Made by a program: the position numbers and the translations under genes. Below the pieces are notes generated by a model. The model did not search any database. It worked only from the letters and a program-made list of their open reading frames with translations, and was not told the origin of the DNA. From NCBI GenBank assembly GCA_900321915.1, contig ONXW01000222.1, positions 1 through 17,447 of the forward strand: DNA of 17,447 bases, in the 5' to 3' direction. The DNA is from an uncultured Eubacteriales bacterium. Lineage in GTDB: Bacteria; Bacillota; Clostridia; Lachnospirales; Lachnospiraceae. This document shows positions 1-8,612 of the stretch, piece by piece. Within the stretch, counting starts at the first letter, position 1, and every line of letters begins with the position of its first letter.

Positions 1-2910
1 GTCGAACAGATCCGCCTCCTCTTTCAGTTTGTCCTCCCCGCCGACCGCGCACAGGCAGTCATCGTCGAGGATAGCGCGCATCAGCGGCGCGAGGGCCCGG
101 ATATCCTCCTGCGTGCAGTCGAGGACCTGCGCCCTCTCCCGGGCAAGAATATCAGGCGTGATGCCGCTCACCCAGGCGTGCATCGACCTTACCCCCTTCA
201 CGGAGGGCGTCATGGGCGTGTCCATCCCGCTGACGGTGCCGATGACATATTTCGTCATGTCCCGCTCTTCCACCGTGAAGTTCTCCACATAGGCCGGAAT
301 GCCTTCGTAGACCTCGTTCGTCCGGCGAAGATGGGGATCGCGGTAGGAGGTGAAGGCGCTGTCGCCGTTGCGCTGGAAGGAACCGCTGCAGCCGTAGGCG
401 CCGCCCACCACGCGCACCTGGTTCCAGAGATACTCGTAGCTCATGATCACCTTGAGGACATGCAGCGCGCCGGTGAAGTCGTAACCGGCCCGGCGGAAGT
501 TGCCGCACCGGCAGACATACTGCACCTTGCCGGAGGTAAAGAAGCCCTCTTTTTTCCGCTCGAACCGCATCCCGGTCAGATCCTGCAGGCCGCGCTGCGT
601 CCCGTCATCCGGCAGGGCGCCGATGAATTCCTCCGCGGCGCTTTGCATCGAGGCAAAGCCCTCCCGGCTGCCCGTGTAGCTGATCACCAGGCCGTCCTTT
701 TTCAGCACGCGCTCCAGGATATCCCGGAATTTTTCCGTCAGCGCATCAAACTTCTCGTCAAAGTTCTTATCCAGATCGCAGATCATCCGGTAGAAGCCGA
801 TTCCGCCGATCTGGTCCGCCAGCAGGGACGAGGCGGAGAAATTGCCCATCGCGCGGACCAGCGCGGTGGAGCTCCCGGAGGTCAGCAGCTGGGTGGACAG
901 GCGCGAGCGGATCTTGGCCACCAGCTCGTGCACCCTCTCCTTCCCGGTAAAGTCCGAGGTAAACAGGATCTCCCTGAACATGCCCACACAGAAGGGGATC
1001 TGCTCCTCAAAGGCGCGGGTCTGGATGCCCAGGGCGGCCTTTACCTTCTGCGTCTGCTCCGCGTCGGGGAACATGCTGATCCCTGCCGTGATTCCGCCCG
1101 TGCGGCGGTTGATCTCGTTGGACAGCTGCGCGTACCCGTAGTGCTCCGTGGAGACCTGGGTGAGCAGCCTGCTCAGAAGCCCGAGGCAGGGCAGGTCATC
1201 CTGGGACAGGACGGAAATATCAAAGAGGAAATTGAAGTAGGCGATGCCGCCCGTCCAGTACTCATGCAGCACGGCCGGCACGCCGGCGATGCTGTGCTCC
1301 TCGTTAGCCAGCGGCTCCGGCTCACGCCTGAGGTCTTCGCGGGAGAGCATCGGGATGGTCTCCAGCTCCTCCTGGGTAGAGGGCGTCTCCTGGAAGGCGC
1401 GCAGTCTCGCCGTATCCTCCACCAGCCGGTCGACCTCCTCCGGGGAAAGGGTCTTTTTCCACGCCGCAAGCTTCCCGGCGCATTCCTTTTCCACCTTCGC
1501 CGCAAGGCCCGGGCAGGGCTCGGCGATGACCAGGCTGCTGTGGGGGTTATCCAGCAGATAACGCCGGATCAGGTCCTCATAATAGCCCGTGCCGATCAGC
1601 TCCCGCAGTCTGCGGTAGACATCGATCTGGCACAGATAGTCGAAGGGCCGCTCATCATCAAACAGCCAGCTGTCCAGAATATCCAGGCCGTAGACCAGGC
1701 CGCGCGGATAGCTGCCGTAGTCGGCCTCCACAAAGCGGAATTCCATCAGGTTGAGGGCGGCCTCGAGGGTGCCGCGGTCGACGCCCCGCTCACAGATCGC
1801 GGTGAGCTCGTCCCGGATCACCTGCACAAAGCGGTCCGCATCCTCGGGATCGGCCCCCTTTGCCCAGACGGAAAAGACCGGCTGCATGAGCCCGCCGTCG
1901 TAGGAGCTCTGGATATCGTCACCGATGCCGGCCTTCAGCAGCGCCTCCCGAAGGGGCGCGCCGGGGGTGTCCAGCAGGGCGAAGGCAAGCACGTCCATCG
2001 CATTCTCCAGCTGGATATCCAGGCTGTCGCCGACCACCGTGCTGTAGGCCAGGTAGGTCTTGTTCCGCGTATCTTCCTCCTGGGTGACGGAATAGCGGGT
2101 CCTGACGGTCTTCATCTCCGTGAAGGGTCTCTGCGGCGTGATGGCCGAATCCACCTTCGTATCGTCCGTAAAGCGGGAGAGATATTCCCGGTCGAGCCAC
2201 TCGAGCCGCTCCGCGAAATCCATCTTTCCGTACAGGCAGATGTAGCTGTTGGAGGGATGGTAGAAGGTGCGGTGAAAATCCAGGAAGGCGTCATAGGTCA
2301 GGTCCGGGATCACCTCGGGATCGCCGCCCGACTCATAGAAATAGGTATTGTCCGGGAACAGGGAGCTGATGACCTCCCTCTCCACCACATCGTCCGGGGA
2401 GGAAAAGGCGCCCTTCATCTCGTTGTAGACAACGCCGTTGTACACCGGATCATCCTCCGCGTTCTCGAGCTGGATGCTCCAGCCCTCCTGCCGGAAGATC
2501 ATCTCGTTGCGGTAGGTATTCGGATAGAACACCGCGTCCAGGTAGACGTCCATCAGGTTGGCAAAGTCCCGGTCGTTGCAGCTCGCCACCGGGTAGACCG
2601 TCTTGTCCGGATAGGTGATCGCGTTCAGGAAGGTGTTCATGGAGCCCTTGACCAGCTCTACGAAAGGATCCTTCGGGGGAAACTTGCGGCTGCCGCACAG
2701 GACCGTATGCTCGGTGATGTGCGCCACGCCGGTGCTGTCCGAGGGCGTCGTGCGGAAACCGATATAAAAGACCTTGTTCTCATCGTCGTTGCTGATCAGG
2801 ACGATCCTGGCGCCGCTCTTTTTGTGGCGGAGCAGCACCCCCTCGGACCCGATGTCCGCGATCTCTTCCCTTTTCAGGATCTCATAGGCTGAAAGTGCAG
2901 AAATATCCAT
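1..2910 (-). CDS. M16C zinc metallopeptidase, presequence-protease (PreP) type, 3' end cut by the window edge
   Basis: The frame is open without a stop from the ATG at 2910 to base 1 (970 codons). The family usually has about 970-980 residues, so only a few C-terminal residues should be missing. The inverted zinc motif HxxEH is H64-I-T-E67-H68, and the distal zinc ligand is probably E164 in VYNEMKG. The length and N-terminal sequence fit the M16C family (two M16 halves joined by an M16C-associated region), whose members degrade short unfolded peptides inside a closed chamber. No signal peptide is visible, so it is probably cytoplasmic. The start is well placed: the AAGGAGAGG ribosome site overlaps the stop of the DUF1461 gene, leaving 8 bases between the genes, so the two are probably co-translated. 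Family assignment is secure; the natural substrate is unknown. Confidence 0.93.
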   Translation of the reverse strand, partial: MDISALSAYEILKREEIADIGSEGVLLRHKKSGARIVLISNDDENKVFYIGFRTTPSDSTGVAHITEHTVLCGSRKFPPKDPFVELVKGSMNTFLNAITYPDKTVYPVASCNDRDFANLMDVYLDAVFYPNTYRNEMIFRQEGWSIQLENAEDDPVYNGVVYNEMKGAFSSPDDVVEREVISSLFPDNTYFYESGGDPEVIPDLTYDAFLDFHRTFYHPSNSYICLYGKMDFAERLEWLDREYLSRFTDDTKVDSAITPQRPFTEMKTVRTRYSVTQEEDTRNKTYLAYSTVVGDSLDIQLENAMDVLAFALLDTPGAPLREALLKAGIGDDIQSSYDGGLMQPVFSVWAKGADPEDADRFVQVIRDELTAICERGVDRGTLEAALNLMEFRFVEADYGSYPRGLVYGLDILDSWLFDDERPFDYLCQIDVYRRLRELIGTGYYEDLIRRYLLDNPHSSLVIAEPCPGLAAKVEKECAGKLAAWKKTLSPEEVDRLVEDTARLRAFQETPSTQEELETIPMLSREDLRREPEPLANEEHSIAGVPAVLHEYWTGGIAYFNFLFDISVLSQDDLPCLGLLSRLLTQVSTEHYGYAQLSNEINRRTGGITAGISMFPDAEQTQKVKAALGIQTRAFEEQIPFCVGMFREILFTSDFTGKERVHELVAKIRSRLSTQLLTSGSSTALVRAMGNFSASSLLADQIGGIGFYRMICDLDKNFDEKFDALTEKFRDILERVLKKDGLVISYTGSREGFASMQSAAEEFIGALPDDGTQRGLQDLTGMRFERKKEGFFTSGKVQYVCRCGNFRRAGYDFTGALHVLKVIMSYEYLWNQVRVVGGAYGCSGSFQRNGDSAFTSYRDPHLRRTNEVYEGIPAYVENFTVEERDMTKYVIGTVSGMDTPMTPSVKGVRSMHAWVSGITPDILARERAQVLDCTQEDIRALAPLMRAILDDDCLCAVGGEDKLKEEADLFD

Positions 2911-2918
2911 GCTTTATG

Positions 2919-3602
2919 TTACCTCTCCTTTGATTTCTTATTTCTCTCCTGTCTTCCTTTTCTCCCGGTGACAAGACATACCACGGCCGCGATCAGGATG
3001 AGCAGGACGATCCCGACCGCGCAGTGCAGAAAATAGGTGTCCGGCAGGATCATAATGACCGGATCCGTCTTGGGATCAAACAGCCAGTAGTCATTGTTGA
3101 ACAGAAGGCTGTGGAAGCCGACAAAGAACCGGTCCCAGCCGACCAGTCCGCAAAGACCAACGGCGGCGACGGCAGCCAGAAGGGCCGTTCCCGCTGTCCG
3201 CAGCGTCTTTTTCCTTGTCCCCTTCGCGGTAAGGGCCCGGACAAAGGGCACCAGCGCCGCCGGGCACAGGATCTGCACCGCGTCAAAGATGCGCTTGACC
3301 TCGGCGAAATGGATCTCTGCCGTCCGGGACATAGGCAGGTCCGGGAAGACCAGCGGACCCCTGAAGAGCAGGCGGTTGTAGGTGATCAGCGCGTCATAAT
3401 TGCGCAGGATCGCGTCCCTGGCCATCCCGGAATAGGCCTCGATGGACAGCAGGCGGATGTCCGCCAGGTACAGCATCCTGCAGTTGAGGATCAGGATGAC
3501 CGCAAGGCAGGCAAGGCCGATGGCGCCGCAGATTCCGGCCGCGACTGCGCCGGCGCCCTGCGCCGCTCTCTTCCTCTCCGTTTCTGTCCATTCCCTTCTC
3601 AC
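2919..3602 (-). CDS. DUF1461 / TIGR01906 family integral membrane protein
   Basis: A 227-residue protein if the GTG at 3602 is the start. An ATG at 3623 in the same frame would add 7 residues, but the promoter at 3635-3663 predicts transcription starting near 3628. That would leave the ATG almost without a leader and with no ribosome site. The GTG has AGGGAGG (3611-3617) 8 bases upstream. Numbered from the GTG, hydrophobic spans lie near 17-40, 107-125, 135-155 and 192-212, giving four membrane segments. The family signature FHxLLFxNDYWLFDP spans about 163-177, followed by DPVI and LPDTYF. The tail is strongly basic, suggesting a cytoplasmic C terminus. The function of this family is unknown. 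It is the first gene of an apparent two-gene operon with the M16C peptidase. Confidence 0.88.
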   Translation of the reverse strand: MRREWTETERKRAAQGAGAVAAGICGAIGLACLAVILILNCRMLYLADIRLLSIEAYSGMARDAILRNYDALITYNRLLFRGPLVFPDLPMSRTAEIHFAEVKRIFDAVQILCPAALVPFVRALTAKGTRKKTLRTAGTALLAAVAAVGLCGLVGWDRFFVGFHSLLFNNDYWLFDPKTDPVIMILPDTYFLHCAVGIVLLILIAAVVCLVTGRKGRQERNKKSKER

Positions 3603-3617
3603 CGATCCGCCCTCCCT
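3600..3617 (-). promoter_or_regulatory. Ribosome binding site and GTG start that decide the DUF1461 start
   Basis: Reading the minus strand, AGGGAGG (3617-3611) is followed by 8 bases and then GTG (3602-3600). The competing ATG at 3623 has only a weak purine stretch upstream and sits about 5 bases from the predicted transcription start. Confidence 0.7.
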
Positions 3618-3634
3618 GTGCATACTTGTTCTTC

Positions 3635-3663
3635 ATTCTACAACAACCGGACGGCTTGTTCAA
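3635..3663 (-). promoter_or_regulatory. Sigma-70-type promoter for the DUF1461-M16C operon
   Basis: On the minus strand TTGAAC (3663-3658) and TAGAAT (3640-3635) are separated by exactly 17 bases. They match the TTGACA/TATAAT consensus at 5 of 6 positions each. The site lies between the nifJ terminator and the DUF1461 gene, as expected for a new transcription unit. The predicted start is near 3628. Confidence 0.75.
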
Positions 3664-3673
3664 GAAGAGGTAC

Positions 3674-3750
3674 GGAACAAAAGAGGCGCGCCGCCTCCGG
3701 CCGGTCTCCCGGCCAGAGGGGCGCGCCCCGTGTGCTTATGCTTTTGTTCC
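3674..3750 (-). terminator. Strong intrinsic terminator of nifJ, near-symmetric and possibly bidirectional
   Basis: Arms at 3685-3704 and 3709-3727 form a stem of about 19 pairs with one G-U pair, one bulged C and the 4-base loop 3705-3708. The base of the stem is a pair of GGCGCGCC palindromes. On the minus strand the stem is followed by TCTTTTGTTCC. It is also flanked by a perfect 10-base inverted repeat (3674-3683 with 3741-3750), so the A-rich tract before the stem can pair with the U-rich tract after it. A second small hairpin (CCCAC/GTGGG, 3749-3763) sits between the nifJ stop and the main stem. No plus-strand gene needs termination here. Confidence 0.88.
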
Positions 3751-3769
3751 CACCCGGTGTGGGTCTGAA

Positions 3770-6700
3770 TTACTCTTCTGCACCGTACAGCGTGATCAGC
3801 TTGTTCAGGTACTCGTACCTTTCCTTGTTGAACTGTGCGTTGCGGGCGAACAGCATCGCTGCTCTTTCCGGATTTGCTCTCTTCAGGGAGCTGTAACGGA
3901 CCTCGCCCTCGAGGAATTCCATCAGGTCTCCGCTCGGCGCCTTGGAGTCAAGGGTGAACGCAGCCTTACCCTCAGCCTTCAGAGCCGGGTTGAAGCGGAA
4001 GCAATGCCAGTAACCGGCCTTGACTGCCAGCTCTTCCTCGGTCTGGGCCTTGGACATGCCCTTTCTGATACCGTGGTTGATGCAGGGCGCGTAAGCGATG
4101 ATCAGGGACGGACCCGGATAAGCCTCGGCCTCGGCGATCGCCTTGACGGCCTGTGCATAATCAGCGCCCATCGCGATCTGCGCGACGTAGACATAACCAT
4201 AGCTCATGGCGATGGAAGCAAGATCTTTCTTCTTCACTTCCTTACCGGCCGCAGCGAACTGTGCAACAGCGCCGGGCTGGGTAGCCTTGGAGGACTGTCC
4301 GCCGGTGTTGGAGTAGACCTCGGTATCGAATACCATGACGTTGATGTCCTTGCCGGAAGCAAGTACGTGATCCACGCCGCCGAAGCCGATATCATAGGCC
4401 CAGCCGTCACCGCCGAATACCCACTGGGACTTCTTGCCGAGGATATCCTTATCCTTCAGGATCTCCTTCGCTCTGTCACAGCCGCAGGCCTCGAGAGCAG
4501 CAACCAGCTTGTCCGTAGCGGTACCGTTGAGTGCGCCGATGGTGTAGGTATCCAGCCATTCCTGACCGGCAGCCTTCACATCTTCCTTGTCGGTGTCAGC
4601 CACAAGAGCTTCGACCTTGGCCTTGAGGCCGTCACGCAGGGCGTTCTGTGCAAGCAGCATACCGAAACCGAACTCGGCAGCATCCTCGAACAGGGAGTTG
4701 GACCACGCCGGGCCCTGGCCCTTCTTGTTCATGGTGTAAGGCGTGGACGGTGAGGAGTTGCCCCAGATGGAGGAGCAGCCCGTCGCGTTCGCGATGAACA
4801 TTCTGTCACCGAACAGCTGGGTGATCAGCTTCGCGTACGGGGTCTCGCCGCATCCGCCGCAGGCGCCCGAGAACTCAAGCAGCGGCTGCCTGAACTGGGA
4901 ACCCTTCACGGTGTTGACTTTGAACTTGTCGATGACGTCGGTCTTCTCCGGCAGCTCGACAGCATAATCAAATGCAGCCTGGCAGGCAGCGTTCGCTTCC
5001 ATGTTCTCCATGGCCAGCGCCTTGGCGCCCTTCTTGCCCGGGCAGACATTCGCGCAGGAACCGCAGCCCGTGCAGTCATACGCGGAAACAACGATCGCGA
5101 ACTTGTACTCCGGATCCTTCATGCCGGTAAGCGGAAGGGTCTTGAGCTCGGCCGGAGCCGCAGCAGCTTCCTCAGCGGTCAGAGCGACCGGACGGATAAC
5201 AGCGTGCGGGCAGACATATGCGCAGCGGTTGCACTGGATGCAGTTTTCCGGATTCCAGACCGGGATATCAACTGCGATGCCGCGCTTCTCGTAAGCGGCC
5301 GTGCCGGAGGGCGTCGTGCCGTCTACATAATCATTGAAGGCAGAGACCGGAAGCGTGTTGCCTTCCTGCGCGCTGACCTTCAGCTGGATGTTGTTGACGA
5401 AGTCAAGAACAGCCTTGTCGCCCTTGGTGGACGGCTTGAACTCAAGGCCTTCATCCTGTGCATCCGCCCAGGAAGCCGGGACCTCGATCTGCTTGACCTG
5501 CTGTGCGCCGGCGTCGATGGCGTCGTAGTTCATCTGCACGATCTGCTCGCCCTTGCGGCCGTAGGTAGCCTTCGCGGCAGCCTTCATCAGCTCGATGGCA
5601 TGCTCCTCGGGGATGATGCTGGCAAGCTTGAAGAATGCGGACTGCAGAACGGTGTTGATGCGGCCGCCGAGACCGATCTCTTTACCGATCTTGATACCGT
5701 CGATCACATAGAATTTGATCTTGTGATCAGCGATGAACTTCTTGACCTGGCCGGGAAGATGATGCTCAATGCCTTCCATATCCCACGGGCAGTTCAGCAG
5801 GAAGGTACCGCCGTCGACCAGCTCCTGCACCATGTTGAACTTGCGGATGTAGGCCGGGTTGTGGCAGGCAACGAAGTCCGCCTGATGGATCAGGTAGGTG
5901 GACTTGATGGGCTTCTTGCCGAAACGAAGGTGAGACATCGTTACGCCGCCGGACTTCTTGGAGTCATAATCGAAGTAAGCCTGCGCGTACATATCGGTGT
6001 TGTCGCCGATGATCTTGATAGAGTTCTTGTTCGCACCGACGGTACCGTCAGCGCCGAGACCCCAGAACTTGCAGTTCACGGTTCCTTCCGGAGTGGTTAC
6101 CAGGGCCGGGCCGAGATCCAGGGACAGATTGGTGACGTCATCCTTGATGCCGATGGTAAATCTCGGCTTCTCGGTATTGTCATACACAGCTACGACCTGA
6201 GCCGGAGTGGTATCCTTGGAACCAAGGCCGTAACGTCCGGTAAAGATCGGGGTCTGGTCAAACTTTGTTCCCTTCAGGGCGCAGACAACATCCAGATACA
6301 GCGGCTCGCCGAGGGAACCGGGCTCTTTGGTCCTGTCAAGGACGGAGATCTTCTTGACAGTCTCCGGGATGGCAGCTACGAAAGCGTCAGCGCAGAACGG
6401 CCTGTAGAGGCGTACCTTCACGACGCCGACCTTTCTGCCGGCCGCATTCAGGTAATCTACGGTCTCTTCGATGGTATCGCAGATGGAACCCATGGCGACA
6501 ATGATCTGTTCCGCATCCGGAGCGCCGTAGTAATTGAACAGCTTGTAATCGGTGCCGATTCTCTTGTTGACCTCGTCCATGTAATTCTGGACGATAGCCG
6601 GCATCGCTTCATAATACTTGTTGGCAGCTTCGCTGACCTGGAAGAAGATATCCGGGTTCTGCGCGGAACCTCTCTCCACCGGGTGGTTCGGATTCATGGC

Positions 6701-7318
6701 GTTCTTCTTGAACTCGCGGATGGCATCAAAATCAGCCATCTCTTTCAGTTCCTCATAATCCCATGCTTCGATCTTCTGGATCTCGTGGGAAGTACGGAAA
6801 CCGTCGAAGAAATTAATGAACGGGACTTTGCCCTTGATTGCGGAGAGATGTGCAACCGGGGTCAGATCCATAACTTCCTGTACGCTGGATTCGCAGAGCA
6901 TTGCGCATCCGGTCTGGCGGCAGGCGTAAATATCGGAATGGTCACCGAAAATGGAAAGGGCATGTGTTGCGATGGCACGGGCAGAAACGTTGAATACGCC
7001 CGGAAGAAGCTCACCGGCTACCTTGTAGAGGTTCGGGATCATCAGGAGAAGACCCTGGGAAGCCGTATAGGTCGCGGTAAGCGCACCGGCTGCAAGCGAA
7101 CCGTGAACAGCACCTGCTGCACCGGCTTCAGACTGCATCTCGGTAATCTGAACAACATTTCCGAAAATGTTCTTCCGGCCTTCGGTCGCCCACTCATCGA
7201 CATGCTCCGGCATGACGGATGAAGGAGTGATCGGATACATTGCGGCAACTTCAGTATACGCATACGATGCGTATGCAGCAGCTTCGTTGCCATCCATAGT
7301 TTTCATTTTTCTTGCCAT
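3770..7318 (-). CDS. nifJ: Pyruvate:ferredoxin (flavodoxin) oxidoreductase
   Basis: Oxidises pyruvate with coenzyme A to acetyl-CoA and CO2, passing electrons to ferredoxin or flavodoxin; a central cytoplasmic enzyme of fermenting anaerobes. At 1182 residues it is a full-length single-chain form. The N-terminal pyrimidine-binding domain begins with YPITPSSVMPEHVDEW (about 28-43). The ferredoxin-like domain has C693xxC696xxC699xxxC703 and C749xxC752xxC755xxxC759 for two 4Fe-4S clusters. The proximal cluster ligands are C820, C823, C848 and C1079. The thiamine diphosphate site includes GDGWAYDIGFGG (D971) and NTGGQSSKATQPG. All key cysteines are present. The ATG has AGGAGG (7326-7331) 7 bases upstream. 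It has its own promoter and terminator, so it is transcribed alone. The identification is not in doubt; the direction in vivo is presumably pyruvate oxidation. Confidence 0.99.
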   Translation of the reverse strand: MARKMKTMDGNEAAAYASYAYTEVAAMYPITPSSVMPEHVDEWATEGRKNIFGNVVQITEMQSEAGAAGAVHGSLAAGALTATYTASQGLLLMIPNLYKVAGELLPGVFNVSARAIATHALSIFGDHSDIYACRQTGCAMLCESSVQEVMDLTPVAHLSAIKGKVPFINFFDGFRTSHEIQKIEAWDYEELKEMADFDAIREFKKNAMNPNHPVERGSAQNPDIFFQVSEAANKYYEAMPAIVQNYMDEVNKRIGTDYKLFNYYGAPDAEQIIVAMGSICDTIEETVDYLNAAGRKVGVVKVRLYRPFCADAFVAAIPETVKKISVLDRTKEPGSLGEPLYLDVVCALKGTKFDQTPIFTGRYGLGSKDTTPAQVVAVYDNTEKPRFTIGIKDDVTNLSLDLGPALVTTPEGTVNCKFWGLGADGTVGANKNSIKIIGDNTDMYAQAYFDYDSKKSGGVTMSHLRFGKKPIKSTYLIHQADFVACHNPAYIRKFNMVQELVDGGTFLLNCPWDMEGIEHHLPGQVKKFIADHKIKFYVIDGIKIGKEIGLGGRINTVLQSAFFKLASIIPEEHAIELMKAAAKATYGRKGEQIVQMNYDAIDAGAQQVKQIEVPASWADAQDEGLEFKPSTKGDKAVLDFVNNIQLKVSAQEGNTLPVSAFNDYVDGTTPSGTAAYEKRGIAVDIPVWNPENCIQCNRCAYVCPHAVIRPVALTAEEAAAAPAELKTLPLTGMKDPEYKFAIVVSAYDCTGCGSCANVCPGKKGAKALAMENMEANAACQAAFDYAVELPEKTDVIDKFKVNTVKGSQFRQPLLEFSGACGGCGETPYAKLITQLFGDRMFIANATGCSSIWGNSSPSTPYTMNKKGQGPAWSNSLFEDAAEFGFGMLLAQNALRDGLKAKVEALVADTDKEDVKAAGQEWLDTYTIGALNGTATDKLVAALEACGCDRAKEILKDKDILGKKSQWVFGGDGWAYDIGFGGVDHVLASGKDINVMVFDTEVYSNTGGQSSKATQPGAVAQFAAAGKEVKKKDLASIAMSYGYVYVAQIAMGADYAQAVKAIAEAEAYPGPSLIIAYAPCINHGIRKGMSKAQTEEELAVKAGYWHCFRFNPALKAEGKAAFTLDSKAPSGDLMEFLEGEVRYSSLKRANPERAAMLFARNAQFNKERYEYLNKLITLYGAEE

Positions 7319-7388
7319 GAATATTCCTCCTGTAAATTGTTATTAGAAACCTCTCTGGCGGCATGCGGAAATATAAACAAAACGTCTA

Positions 7389-7442
7389 TGCCTGCCATAA
7401 TTATAGCAAAATAACTAAATAATGCAAATAAATCTGCCTGCC
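7389..7442. repeat. Direct repeat TGCCTGCC flanking the nifJ promoter
   Basis: The 8-base word TGCCTGCC (plus strand) occurs at 7389-7396, over the predicted transcription start, and again at 7435-7442, just upstream of the -35 box. The spacing is 46 bases. This could be a paired operator, but an 8-base repeat can arise by chance. Confidence 0.3.
7400..7428 (-). promoter_or_regulatory. Promoter of nifJ
   Basis: On the minus strand TTTGCA (7428-7423) is followed by a 17-base spacer and a perfect TATAAT (7405-7400). The predicted transcription start is near 7393, giving a leader of about 75 bases before the nifJ ATG. The surrounding DNA is sharply AT-rich compared with the genes. No clear intrinsic terminator lies between the AlaX stop (7455) and this promoter, so some readthrough from the upstream operon is possible. 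Confidence 0.75.
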
Positions 7443-7454
7443 GGGATTGTTCTT

Positions 7455-8612
7455 TTAGCTGAACATCACCCGAATCTCCTCTTCTATCGCTTTCCGCTTT
7501 GCAGCAAAGGATCCCTGCACCATCACGGGGCTTCCGCCGCCCCTTCCGGAAAGGGTATTATTCAGCTTCTTAATAGAACTCTGCAAATTTTCGATAGAAC
7601 TTGCGATGCAGTAATGGTACGTCCCCGCCCCGTCGCTGCCGGAAAGGACGGCGCATGTTTTGCCTTTTCCCTTTTTGAGGAGAAGGTCGCAGTATTTCCG
7701 GATTTCCACGGGCTGCATACCCTCCTCGAAGGTGATCAGGAGCTTCTGTCCGTCGGGCTGCGCGTCAGAGCGGAATTCCAGGAGCTCTTTCAGGAGCGAG
7801 GAAAGGCGGAGATCCTTTTCCGCCGACTGATCCATAAACCGTTTTACAGCTTCCGCGCTCTCATAGGGTTTCGCGGAGAGGAGATCGCAGATGGCCCTGG
7901 TGGAATCCGTCTTCCTGCGGTAATCCTCCATGGCACGCCTGCCGGCATGCATCATGACGCGGACGCCTCCCTTGTAGTGGATCATGGAAAGAAACTTGAT
8001 GGGACCGATCTCCCCGGTACGTTTCACATGCGTTCCGCAGCAGGCGCATATGTCGGCCCCGGGTATCTCAACGAGCCGCACATCCCCGGAAAGTTCTTTT
8101 TTGCTCCTGTAATCTGTCCGGGAAAGCTCCTCTTCTCCGGGAATCCATATATGGAGCGGGACATCAAGGAATACGATCTCATTGGCCTCGCGCTCAATAT
8201 CCATCAGCTCATCCCAGGTCAGGACGCCGCTCAGGTCCAGCCGTATCTCTTCTCCCATGTGGAATCCCACGTTGTCATATCCGTATTTTCTGTGAATCAG
8301 GCCGGAAACGATGTGTTCCCCGCTGTGTTCCTGCATGCGCTCAAAACGCCTGTCCCAGTCGATTGCTCCGTGGACGGTGCTTCCCGGCAGGAGCGTCCGG
8401 TCCGTCATATGGACCACTTCCCCCCGCCTTTCCTGTACATCCAGGACGCGGGCATTTCCCAGGGTTCCCGTGTCGGCAGGCTGCCCGCCGCCTTCCGGGA
8501 AAAAGGCGCTTCTGTCCAGCAGCACCTCATAGCCCGTCCCGGCTTCCGTGCAGGAAATGACTTCCGCGTCAAACTCCCGGATATAAGCGTCTTCATTGTA
8601 GAGTCTTTCCAT
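7455..8612 (-). CDS. alaX: AlaX-type alanyl-tRNA editing protein (long form with DHHA1 domain)
   Basis: A 385-residue free-standing relative of the editing half of alanyl-tRNA synthetase. The family hydrolyses mischarged Ser-tRNA(Ala) or Gly-tRNA(Ala) in the cytoplasm. The N-terminal part has the RSAFFPEGGGQPAD segment typical of the family (about 34-47). The zinc site is H96xxxH100 and C191xxxH195 (CCGTH). After about residue 250 comes a helical linker and then a DHHA1-like domain with SGRGGGSPVMVQGSF near the C terminus. No aminoacylation domain is present. Its ATG overlaps the stop of cbiC by one base (TGATG), so translation is coupled to a cobalamin gene, an unexpected partner. It is the last gene before the nifJ promoter. 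The family is certain; tRNA specificity is inferred. Confidence 0.93.
   Translation of the reverse strand: MERLYNEDAYIREFDAEVISCTEAGTGYEVLLDRSAFFPEGGGQPADTGTLGNARVLDVQERRGEVVHMTDRTLLPGSTVHGAIDWDRRFERMQEHSGEHIVSGLIHRKYGYDNVGFHMGEEIRLDLSGVLTWDELMDIEREANEIVFLDVPLHIWIPGEEELSRTDYRSKKELSGDVRLVEIPGADICACCGTHVKRTGEIGPIKFLSMIHYKGGVRVMMHAGRRAMEDYRRKTDSTRAICDLLSAKPYESAEAVKRFMDQSAEKDLRLSSLLKELLEFRSDAQPDGQKLLITFEEGMQPVEIRKYCDLLLKKGKGKTCAVLSGSDGAGTYHYCIASSIENLQSSIKKLNNTLSGRGGGSPVMVQGSFAAKRKAIEEEIRVMFS

Noticed and set aside
178..2892. A long plus-strand open frame of about 900 codons opposite the M16C peptidase gene.
   Set aside because: It is codon-aligned with the real gene on the other strand and exists because that GC-rich gene avoids TTA, CTA and TCA codons. 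Its product resembles no family, and the minus frame carries the HxxEH and NEMKG motifs.
1..2910. Possible pseudogene or frameshift in the M16C gene.
   Set aside because: Reading the minus frame triplet by triplet from 2910 down to 1 shows no stop, and the length matches the family; it is only cut by the window edge.
5204..7222. A long plus-strand open frame opposite nifJ.
   Set aside because: An antisense shadow of a well-identified gene, with no family motifs and no suitable start region.
7406..7454. Possible terminator after alaX.
   Set aside because: Only weak, interrupted pairing (AATC with GATT) is visible and no stable GC stem precedes the AT-rich stretch, which is better explained as the nifJ promoter.
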